Shown piece by piece: positions 31,265 to 39,946 of a stretch of 64,000 nucleotides of DNA. Under the pieces are notes generated by a model, which saw only the letters and a program-made list of their open reading frames with translations, had not been told where the DNA came from and ran no database searches. The translations under genes and the position numbers were made by a program. Source of the stretch: Acridotheres tristis (Eukaryota; Chordata; Aves; Passeriformes; Sturnidae); NCBI GenBank assembly GCA_037013685.1, contig CM072919.1:497616-561615 (forward strand), given 5' to 3'. Position 1 is the first letter of the stretch, and the number at the start of each line of letters is the position of its first letter.

Positions 31265-33070
31265 CCCAAACCTTCATTGTCGTGGATTCTTGTCCAGCCA
31301 CTGTGTGCGATTCAGTAAAACTGCTCATCATTTGGGTGGGGACATCTCCCCAGGGCTCACAAGTCCATCAGTGCAAGAACAGGGCTCTCAGGGATGCAGA
31401 TGAGCCTGCCCATGGATTCATTAGTTTTGGAATGAGGTGCTTTGGCCTGGGTGCATTAGACCTGGAGCTGAGACATGTATATCAGGACACACCAGTTGGC
31501 TCTGCCCTGCGTTCACATCATGGGAGGCAGTGGGGGACACGTCTGGGAGGCACAGGGGAAGGATTTGCCCTCTGGTGTGGGACGATGTCCAGTCAATGGG
31601 CTTCCTGGGGGGATGCACTCTTCCCTTGGGTGAGATGGAAAGAGGGACCTCGGGCTACAGGGAGGGTTGGTGTTGGGCAGGGCCAACAGCTGCTAGTGCT
31701 GCTTCCAGGTGAGCAGGGGGAAGAAACTGGTGCCAGCCAGACCAGGGTGCAATTCACTCACTTGTGAGCTGGGCTTGGAGATGCAGAGGTGTCAGGAGAC
31801 TCCTGGTATCAGCCTGGGACTGTGGCTAAGCTGCTGATGTTGGAAGCTTGGAAAGAGACTTGGAGGAGCTGAGTGCTCTGGCAGGGACAGTCACACTGCC
31901 ACTGAGAGCTGGACTGCAGAGGACAAGGGGGCTGTGCCAGCAGGTGTGGGAGGACCCCTGCCCCGACCACCAACACCAACACTCACTCCCCAGTAATCCA
32001 CATTGACACCTGCCCTCTGTACACCTCCCCAGCACTGACCTCACCCCACCACGTTGGGTAGCTCCTGTTCCCAACCCATTTCTCTTCCATGAGGAACATT
32101 TTCTCTGGGCACAGTAGTTTCCTCTGACCATCTTCCCCCAGAGCTCTGCCAAGGTTTCAGCTGCTGTAGACTTCATTTTCTTCCCAATGGCTGGTACAAT
32201 GCTGTATTTTAGATTCAGGGTGAGAATAATCCTGATCACACACTGATCTCTCAGCAGCTGATTGCTGCTAGGAGACAGGCTGGGTACAGATCAGTGGGTG
32301 CTGAGCAATTGGGTAGCGGGCATCACTTGTCTGTCTTGGGGTTTATGACTCCTTCCTTTTGATGTCTCCCTTTTCATTACAAATGAAATTACAAGTATTA
32401 TTAAATATTACCTTATTTTATTTCCATTATGGAACTTTCCTTATCTCAACCCACAGGTTTTACCTTTTCTTCTGATTCTCCTCCCCATTCTACCAGGGTG
32501 GAGGGGGAGGCCAGTGGCTGTTTGGTGCTTAGTTGCCATCTGGGGTTAAATCACGACAGCCACCCACCCGCCCCAGCAGCATCAGCTCCAGATCCTGTCA
32601 TCACACTCCCCCAAGCACCCCCATCGCCTGCTCATCTCCCTGCACCTCCAGCTGCAGGCTGATGGATCCTGAGATCATTCACTGGGCGCACCAGCCTCGT
32701 CCCCTTGCCCCTGGAGATTGTGCTGCAGCTGGATCTTCATCCCTCTGTGTGCACCCCCTTCCCTGTGCCTGTGAGATGTCTGCTTGCCCTATTCCTGGCA
32801 GCAGTTCAGAGTCCACAGGCAGTCTTTGGAGAATGACACTTTTAAATAGTTGCTCTGAATTAATTTTACAAGTCACAGCAATGCAGGAATGTATAGACAT
32901 ATACAAGACACTGTACAGGCGCTTTCTGTCATATATTAGTGCTCTTGCTATATACATATAGTACAGCCTGCAGGAGCCTCTACATGGGCAGGGACACCCA
33001 TGCCCCCGCACAGGGCACCCCAAAATGGAGCTGCTGCCCTGGGGCTGCTGGTTCACACGGGCTCATTCGG
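31265..33070. other. Intergenic between two convergent genes; LTR remnant inside
   Basis: This lies between the 3' end of the Kv8-like gene (+) and of ADMP (-). Apart from the LTR remnant at about 32385-32567 nothing recognisable was found. The stretch at 32850-32960 is AT-rich and may be the distal ADMP 3' UTR. Confidence 0.45.
32385..32567 (+). mobile_element. Partial endogenous-retrovirus LTR (3' part)
   Basis: The stretch runs from an AT-rich TATA/polyadenylation-like segment through 'ccttatctcaacccacagg' and 'cttctgattctcctcccc' to 'ggtgcttagttgcc' and 'ggggttaaatcacgaca'. This string of landmarks is, from general knowledge, the 3' half of a common avian (passerine) class of ERV LTR ending in ...ACGACA. 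The 5' half is not recognisable and no retroviral genes are present, so this is a decayed solo-LTR fragment. Family name not assigned. Confidence 0.65.
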
Positions 33071-33075
33071 GTTGA

Positions 33076-33081
33076 TTTAAT
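33076..33081 (-). terminator. ATTAAA polyadenylation signal, candidate for ADMP
   Basis: TTTAAT on the plus strand reads ATTAAA, the common variant signal, on the minus strand, about 195 bp after the ADMP stop codon. Other AT-rich candidates lie further downstream, so the choice is tentative. Confidence 0.4.
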
Positions 33082-33276
33082 CAGAGCTTGGCCCTGAGCC
33101 TTCTTGGGCTGGCCCTGTCAGGGGGTGACACCATCCAGGGCAGACCCAGCACCACTTTGCTTTGCTCGTCCCAGTCTCTTTTAGAGGGTCTGTGGGACAG
33201 AGACCCCACTGATGCTCGGGAGGGAGCGGGTGCAGCCTCACTGAAGCAGTGTTTCCAGCCCCCTGCTCCTCCTGCC

Positions 33277-35644
33277 TCAGTGACAGCCACAGCTCGCGGC
33301 CACCATGTCATCGTACTGCTTGAGGACCACGTTCTCATCATCATCGAAGTAGAGGAGATTGATAGAGAAGAGCTTGTCGGGCACACAGCAAGGGGTGCTG
33401 ACACCCTCGCTCAGCTTCAGGGCGTTGATGATGGACTGCACCGTGGCGTGGTTCGTCGGCCGCATGTTCTCGCCCAGAGGGAAGGGGCAGGAGCCTTTGC
33501 AGTGGAAAGCATTGTACCCCCGTGGTGAGATGATCCAGCCAGACCAGCCAATCTCCTCAAAGTCCACGGACAGGGGATGCCTCTGGCAAGGCCGGAGCCG
33601 GTCCAGCGAGCGTGCACTGCGTGACCTGCCCAGCTTGGGCACCGGCATCTTGGCAGGGAGGTTGGGAGCCTGTGGCTTTAAATCTGTCAGAAAGGAGCAT
33701 TCAATGCCATTGGCCACTACATGAGCCTGGGTGGAGGGAGAAAATACTGCAACTCCCCCCCGGGCCGCCTCTCCCCACAAGTTTTGTCTGCAACCCTCTG
33801 GTCACAGCCGGTCACAGCCCAGACAGAGCCACTAGGAGGTGACAGCCTGTCTCACAGCCAAACTTAAATCCAGCTTCACATCTGCAAGCAGGCAACACCC
33901 TTGAGTGGGCTACACCAGGAAGGAAAGAGCCTCTCCCTCCAGCCAGGGAAATAGGTTTGGATTTGAAGAGCCCACATGTGGGAAGCACCCCCTGGGAAAG
34001 GGATGTTGGCACCAAGGGAGTCGTGCCAGGCGTGTGGGACCCACCTGGGAAGCCGGCTGTGGGCAGCGATGCTCCACGGCGCCCATCGTCCGTGAAAAGG
34101 ACCAGCATGGGCTTCTTGCTCTCATGGTGGCCACGGCCAGATGCAAACTGCAGTGGTGGGGAGTCCAGCGGGCTCCCCCCCGGGCCCTGGACTGTCACCA
34201 GCAAACCCTGGTTGCTGCTTTCATCTTCGGTCCAGTCGCGAACCTGGGGAACCAAACCAGTGTCACCATGGACCGGGAAAGGCACTGCCCTGGTGTCCCC
34301 ACAGGCAAGTCCCAGGCCAGCAGCAGGACATCATGAACAGGGACTCCTTGAGGCCACACTCTGTGTGCCATGGGAAGGGGTTGCTCCAGGGCCGTAGCAC
34401 AGGGGACACTGTGGCAGGAGCCAGAACCAGCACTCCCTGCAGAGCAGTGAGACAGGTTCAGGGAAGGATGAAGCAGCCCCCAGGGCTCTTAGCAGGACTT
34501 TTTCCTCCCTCTCCCAAAGGATGTATCCCCCCATGCCACTGGGATGCATCCAGGAAACTACACTGGCACCTGAAAGGCTGCTGGGGGTGAAACGGGTTAA
34601 AAAACCTCCTACATGTGAACCCCAGGATTCCCTGCTCCCTAAAACAGAGGAAAAGTGACTCACAGCCGGCGTGATGGCAAAGACCTCCCAGCCCGAGGTT
34701 TGCAGTGAGACAAGCCGTGCTGCCAACAGCTTCTTCCCTCCAGGGGTGTCTGGCTTGTCTTTCTCCAGCACCTGGTACACACTGACCTGGGGAAGGCAAA
34801 AGGTGGTCACCCCGGAGTATTCTGCCCGAGGGGTTGACCCTGGACAGAGGTGGAGGGGGAAGATGGGGGATTTTTAGCATGGATCTGTAACAACCTTGGT
34901 GTGTCTTTGCTGTTTGCACAAGCCATAATGATATTCAAGATTTAAGGATGTATTTAAGGATATTTAAGGATCAGCCACAGTTTAAATCATTGTGATTCTC
35001 TATGAAACATTTGTTCATGTGATCCTAGAACTAGGCTGTGTTCCCACTGCAGGCAAATTGACCACAGTGTGCCAGTGGCATCCGTGGGCACAGGCTAGGG
35101 GAGAGTCCCATTCCCATCCCCATCCCTCTCCTCACCTGGCAGAAATGGTGTCTTTTGGGCCCGTCTGTGACCCTCGGCCAGAGGCGGAAGAGGTGCAGCT
35201 CTGCCGTCAGGATCTTCTCGTTCTTGGCCACGCTGGAGAGGACAAACAGGAACCGCATGTCCTCACTGTGAGCTGGAGAGAAGGGTGCGCTGAGAAGAGC
35301 AAAACCAGGAGCGGCACCGCCACCGGCCACGTTCAGCCCCTCCCCACAGCCGCAGCCCAGCACCACAAGGAGTCCCCCTTACTTTTATCCAGGAAGCTGC
35401 GGACGGTGTTGCCCTCCAGGATGTCGGGGTTCTTGGTGACACCATCCGCATTGGCGACAGTGTTGAATAGATCCACCATGTACTGGGGCGGCTGCTTGAA
35501 GTGAGTTGGGGGGGCCGGAGGGTCTTCCATGCCAAAGACTTCCAGGAGTTTCTTCAGCGCCTCAGCCCGCCGGCTCGCCACGTTGGCTGGGCTCGGGCAT
35601 GCTGTCTTGGCCAGGGCCAGCACCAGCAGGACAGTCCCCAGCAT
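33277..35644 (-). CDS. ADMP: Anti-dorsalizing morphogenetic protein (ADMP), BMP-like ligand, 5 exons
   Basis: Exons in transcription order: 35644-35383, 35272-35136, 34786-34664, 34243-34045 and 33683-33277, all GT-AG with matching phases, 375 residues. A secreted TGF-beta/BMP-family ligand; in frog and fish embryos ADMP is made dorsally in the organiser yet signals like a BMP, buffering the dorsoventral gradient. Seen: signal peptide (MLGTVLLVLALAKTACP), a prodomain, a furin-type site RSRSAR just before the mature part, and a mature domain with all seven cysteines in family order: CQRHPL, CKGSC, TPCC, SCGC. The VDFEEIGWSGWIISPRGYNA segment is BMP-like, with an Ile-Ser-Pro form that I associate with ADMP. 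A TATA box lies 58 bp upstream of the start. It lies 1.5 kb from candidate Pinhead exons on the same strand, as expected for ADMP. Mammals lack this gene. Another BMP-family name is possible but less likely. Confidence 0.88.
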
Positions 35645-35701
35645 GGCTCTGCGCCCCCTGTCCCTGCACTGCACCACTTCCCCGGCCTCCCCGGTGCTGC
35701 A

Positions 35702-35707
35702 TTTATA
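35702..35707 (-). promoter_or_regulatory. TATA box of ADMP
   Basis: TTTATA on the plus strand reads TATAAA on the minus strand, 58 bp upstream of the ADMP start codon. It places transcription start at about 35675 with a short 5' UTR. A TATA promoter without a CpG island fits a tightly regulated embryonic gene. Confidence 0.6.
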
Positions 35708-36389
35708 ACTCACTGGAAAGCTGGACTGGAGTGAAATATGCACGGGAGCAATCAGGAGGGTAAAGAGAGCTAATTGCCATGCTAACAAGGTGAGAAGCCC
35801 GGCTCCTGGGCCCCCTGCATCAATTAGCCCCAGTACACAAGCGGGAGTGAGGGCGGCTCACCAGGCACTCCCAGGACTGGCAGGGAAACGGGGGTCTGGG
35901 GCCACCAGCCCCTTGCCAGGGTCTTGGCTGGGCTGCATTTGTTCTCCGTAGGAGGCTAACTGGATTTTAATGATGGCACTAATGGGACAAATCGGAGGAC
36001 CTTTGTGTGGAGGAATGCAACCCATCAAGATGAGCATCCCCTTCCCATCCCGGTCCTGCCGCGGAGCTCGGCCCCTCCCTCAGCCGCTGCTGAGAGCGAG
36101 GATCGTGGCGGGGGCTCAGTGTCCCCCTGGTGTCCCCATACCATGGCCCTGCCAGGTGTGGAGGGTGCAGTGCCCGGGGTCCCCTCTCTCGGGGGGCAGC
36201 CCAGGCTGTGTGTCCTGCCGGGGCCAGGGGCAGAGCAGGTTGCAGCAGAGGACCCGGGCTGTGGGGTCACACCGCAGCAGCAGCAGCACCCTAATCCAGC
36301 TTTCTTTTTGTTTTGGTTTTTTTTGTTCGTTTGGTAGGGGTTTTTGTTTGTTTTTTAAAGAAAAAAAAGAAGGCTACTTGCTTCCTGGG

Positions 36390-36580
36390 AATTAAAAGGC
36401 ATTTGCTGCTAATTCCTGAATGGTTGAACTTAATTAAATACCTGGCTAGTGGGACAAAAGCCACTAGGTCTGGTTCCCCAATCACAGAGAAACCAAGCTG
36501 GTGCAGGTGGACATGCCACTCTGTACAGCTGCAATGGGAGTGAACGGAAAAAATTTTTTTAGCATTAATTAACTAATTCG
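36390..36580. promoter_or_regulatory. AT-rich cluster of homeodomain-type ATTA/TAAT sites between Pinhead candidate and ADMP
   Basis: Within GC-rich surroundings this stretch holds repeated TAATT/ATTA cores: GGAATTAAAA, GCTAATTCC, CTTAATTAAATA and a dense ATTAATTAACTAATT at about 36564-36578. It lies 0.75-0.95 kb upstream of the ADMP start and 0.6 kb downstream of the candidate Pinhead stop. Enhancer function is inferred from the motif cluster and position only. Confidence 0.3.
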
Positions 36581-37063
36581 TCAACCGGCTGAAGACCTGC
36601 TAGGACCACCTGATGGGAGACAAGGTGAAGGCTAATGTCCAGCAGTGCCCACAGTTTATTCCAAGCCAAAGGGCTGTTAATTATGCAGAGCAGGCGCGGC
36701 GGCACCTACAGGCTGGAGTTCATGGAGAGAGGAAGCGATCTGTATCCCCAGGATCCTTTCCCTTCTCTTCCCAGCTCACCAGCAGCATCTGGGGGTGCCT
36801 GCAGAGGAGACAGCTCTGCCTCAAAATGCCCAGCTCCTGGTTCCTCTCCTGTGTCCGGTTCCACAGTTTGTAACCGAGAGCGGCCAACCCGTGCACCCCC
36901 AGCCCGTGCCAGACGGCTGCATCCTCCTGGGATGCTGGATGCAGAGGGGTCTTGGAGCTGCACAGCGGAGCCCCAAGGACCTGCAAATTGCCCATGATGT
37001 TTATTTTACAAGCTGCAAAACATTTTGTAGAGGGTTCATTTATACCCGCTGGTTAAAGTAGCG

Positions 37064-37069
37064 TTTATT
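37064..37069 (-). terminator. AATAAA polyadenylation signal, candidate for the Pinhead-like gene
   Basis: TTTATT on the plus strand reads AATAAA on the minus strand and lies 84 bp downstream of the stop codon of the candidate cystine-knot gene. The close spacing supports the proposed last exon. Confidence 0.55.
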
Positions 37070-37152
37070 CAAAAAATAACCTTCTCTCATTTACATATCC
37101 TACAGACAGTCTGGCGGGGCTGCAGGAGCCCCACCCGCAGCTTCCAGCCCCG

Positions 37153-39177
37153 CTATCCCCGGCACTCGCACTCCCGGATGGCAGCGACGCTGCGGACTTG
37201 GTCCCTGCGGCTCCGGAACCTGTGCGTGTCACAGCCGTGAGTGGCACAGCGTCTCGGGACAGCTTGTGCCCAAACCAGGCATTCCTCTCCACCTGTGACT
37301 CCCTGCAGTTAGAGGAAAAACAGTACATCCCCAGTATATCCCCAGTCCCCCATGTCCTGGGCCTTCTGTGCCCAGTCGGGAAAAGGGTAGAGCAGGATAA
37401 GGGAGAAGGGAGGCAGATTTTTCCCTGCAGCATCTGTTTCTTATTCTTGGAGTAGCTTGTGAACTATCACCCCCATCTGCCTGAGCAGAGCAGGTCTTTC
37501 TTCCTGCATGGTTTGATTTGCTTCCCTCTGCATGCAAAGAATCGCAGAATGGTTTGGGTTGGAAGGTACCTTAAAGCTCATCTCATCCCAACTCCTGCCA
37601 TGGGCAGGGACACCTTCCACTATCCCAGGCTGCTCCAAGCCCCATCCAGCCTGGCCTTGGACACTACCAGGGATCCAGGGGCAGCCACAGCTGCTCTGGG
37701 TACCCTGTGCTAGGGCCTGCCCACCCTCCCAGCTAAGAATTTCTTCCCAATGTCCCATCCATTCCTGCCCTCTGGCAGTGGAAGCCATTCCCTGTGTCCT
37801 GTCCCTCCATCCCTTGTCCCCATCCTTCTCTGGAGCCCCTTTAGTCCCTGCAAGGGGCTCTCAGCTCTCCCTGGAGCCTTCTCTTCTCCAGGTGAACATC
37901 CCCAGCTCTCCCAGCCTGGCTTCAGAGCAGAGGGGCTCCAGCCCTTGGAGTATCTCCATGGCCTCCTCTGGACTTGCTCCAACTTGTCCATGTCATTCCT
38001 GTGCTGGGGACCCATATTTTTATGTCTACAGTCAACACATAGTCCTGCCCCTTCAGGCTGAAACAACTGCCTGGACACATCTTGCCTCAGCAACCCCCTA
38101 CTCTTCCTGCCCCACAGCTTTGCCAGCAGGTGAGGGGCAGGAGTGGCACATTCCAGGCTGCAGAAGCCACTGTCAGGATCTGTGTCTGCTGTCCTGGGAC
38201 ACCACAGGCTCTGTAACCACCTGCCCAATTCAGCCCCATCACGGCAGGTCGGGCTCTCCCCCTGGCACAGCTCAGCATGGTGGGTGAGCTGGGGGTGCTC
38301 CCCAAACTGTGCTCCGTGTCCCCCCATCCCGGGAGCCGCAGATGAGTTGGGTGAGAGGAGCAGGGGCAGCTCCCACCTGGCGCGGGGTGCGGACGTGCGG
38401 GAGGGAGAGCGGATGGAGCCTGGCAGCTGTGCTTACCTAAGCAAGCAGGGATCCCCCGAGGAGCAGCTGCCCAAGCACCTTCCCACATCGATTTCCTGCA
38501 AAGATTTGCAAAACAAAGGCACAAAAATGCCCTGCAGCACCTCAGCAGGGACACCCCAGGATCCTCCACCCTCCCTCCAGCCTCACATTCAGCATCCATC
38601 CCCAAAGAAGGGCAGCAACAAGGCACAGCTGGTAAGAAGTATTTTGGGGGCATTGCAGTGGTTTTGGAGTCAGAGATCCAAAGGTATACTCAACTAAACA
38701 GTAGGGAGTCTGTTGAACTGAAGACATACCTAACAACTAAATATTGAAAAAATAAATATCACTGTTCCTTACTTACTTTTTAAAAGAAATCCTCACTCCA
38801 AAGAAAAAGCCATTTGTTCTTTTATGGCCCTGATGTATGCGCAAATTAGTGGCAGCAAAATACATTTTATAGCATGAGAGAATACAAATGTGAGGTTTTT
38901 ACCACTCTAGTTTGATGCTAGTGTGAAGCTGCTGATGTTAGAGCACTCACCCAGAGCTCAAACCCCGCATGAGGGCCCAGCTGAACCCACCAGAGAGGAG
39001 CCAACCCCCCTGGAAACCTACCTGAGCTGTTCCTCCCTGTGTCCTGCAGAGCTCCGGACAATTTCATAATAATATTCCACCTGGGAGGCACGATAGCATT
39101 TTTCCTTCATTTCGCAGTTCTTCAGTGTCTGAATCACCTCCTCACCATGTGGGGTTTTTGACCAGAGCAGTGCTCTA
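37153..39177 (-). CDS. Candidate Pinhead-like secreted cystine-knot protein (partial model, last three exons)
   Basis: Three minus-strand exons: about 39177 to 39022 or 39081, then 38495-38437, then 37219-37153 (stop). The middle exon (TTTGCAG acceptor, GTAAGC donor) encodes EIDVGRCLGSCSSGDPCLL, a cystine-knot signature (IDVGRCxGxC); it joins in phase to RFRSRRDQVRSVAAIRECEC-RG-stop, ending in the CxC typical of such knots. The first listed exon encodes ALLWSKTPHGEEVIQTLKNC followed by a second cysteine, a YYYEIVR stretch and REEQL. Its strong donor (GTAGGT at 39021) leaves two bases and does not match the phase-0 middle exon; a weaker donor (CAG before GTGGAA, ending 39081) does match. No signal-peptide exon was found; it should lie above 39.2 kb. 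Pinhead is a secreted cystine-knot protein encoded next to ADMP in many animals, which is the main reason for the name. Decay into a pseudogene is possible. Confidence 0.55.
37538..38065 (-). mobile_element. CR1 LINE 3' fragment in the intron of the Pinhead candidate
   Basis: On the plus strand it opens with 'agaatcgcagaatggtttgg' and 'ggaaggtaccttaaagctca', the reverse complement of the CR1 3' terminus, and runs through 'ccaggctgctccaagccc', 'cctctggcagtggaagccat' and 'gctctcccagcctggcttca'. The element is thus on the minus strand, truncated at its 5' end, and not coding. Confidence 0.88.
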
Positions 39178-39773
39178 CTTTGTGGGTACACAGAAAAGTC
39201 CATTTGGAAGGAAAGAAGGAAAATTAACCTGGAGCTGCACCCGAGGTTCTTGCAGCAGCAGCACAGACTATCCAGCTTTTGGCACCCAGCACCCACTGGA
39301 AAAGGCTGTTCTCTTTGTCAGGGTCCCAGCTGGGAGTTTGAGGGTCATTCCTTCACCAGCTCAGGGCCTTAGTGGTAGGTTTTGTTCCTCCATCGCAGTT
39401 TCAGACCATGAGGAAAGGGAGGTTATTATGGGTCCAAGTTGTGACTGCTGTCCCTGACCCTGTGAAAGCCCCAGTTCTGGCATGTTATCTCTGAAAAAAA
39501 CTGTATTTGAACACAAAATATTGATGGCAGCACTTTTCCAGGAGCCACACTCTCACACCAGGGATGGGGGAATGTGATTTAGCATTTACTCATTCAGCAT
39601 TTCCCTCTGGATTTGCCAGGGACTGTGCCCTGAATGGGCCTCTCAGATGCTGAAGCCAGTGTTAGGGGCTCTCCTGGAGATACATCCCCAGGCACCTCCA
39701 AAGGGTTTGATCTGCTCCAGGGTCCCCACAGGAGCACCAGCTGTGGGATCTGCCACTGTGGGGTGGAGAAAAA

Positions 39774-39946
39774 GGAAGGGAAGGGAAGGGAAGGGAAGGG
39801 AAGGGAAGGGAAGGGAAGGGAAGGGAAGGGAAGGGAAGGGAAGGGAAGGGAAGGGAAGGGAAGGGAAGGGAAGGGAAGGGAAGGGAAGGGAAGGGAAGGG
39901 AAGGGAAGGGAAGGGAAGGGAAGGGAAGGGAAGGGAAGGGAAGGGA
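39774..39946 (+). repeat. (GGGAA)n microsatellite, about 34 copies
   Basis: An almost perfect tandem array of the 5-base unit AAGGG/GGGAA covers about 173 bp; on the minus strand it is a TTCCC run. It lies about 0.6 kb upstream of the first recognised exon of the Pinhead candidate. The purity suggests recent expansion; assembled length may be collapsed. Confidence 0.97.

Noticed and set aside
37540..38330. Overlapping open frames of 205-251 codons
   Set aside because: They fall largely inside a CR1 3' fragment and its GC-rich flank, with no protein similarity.
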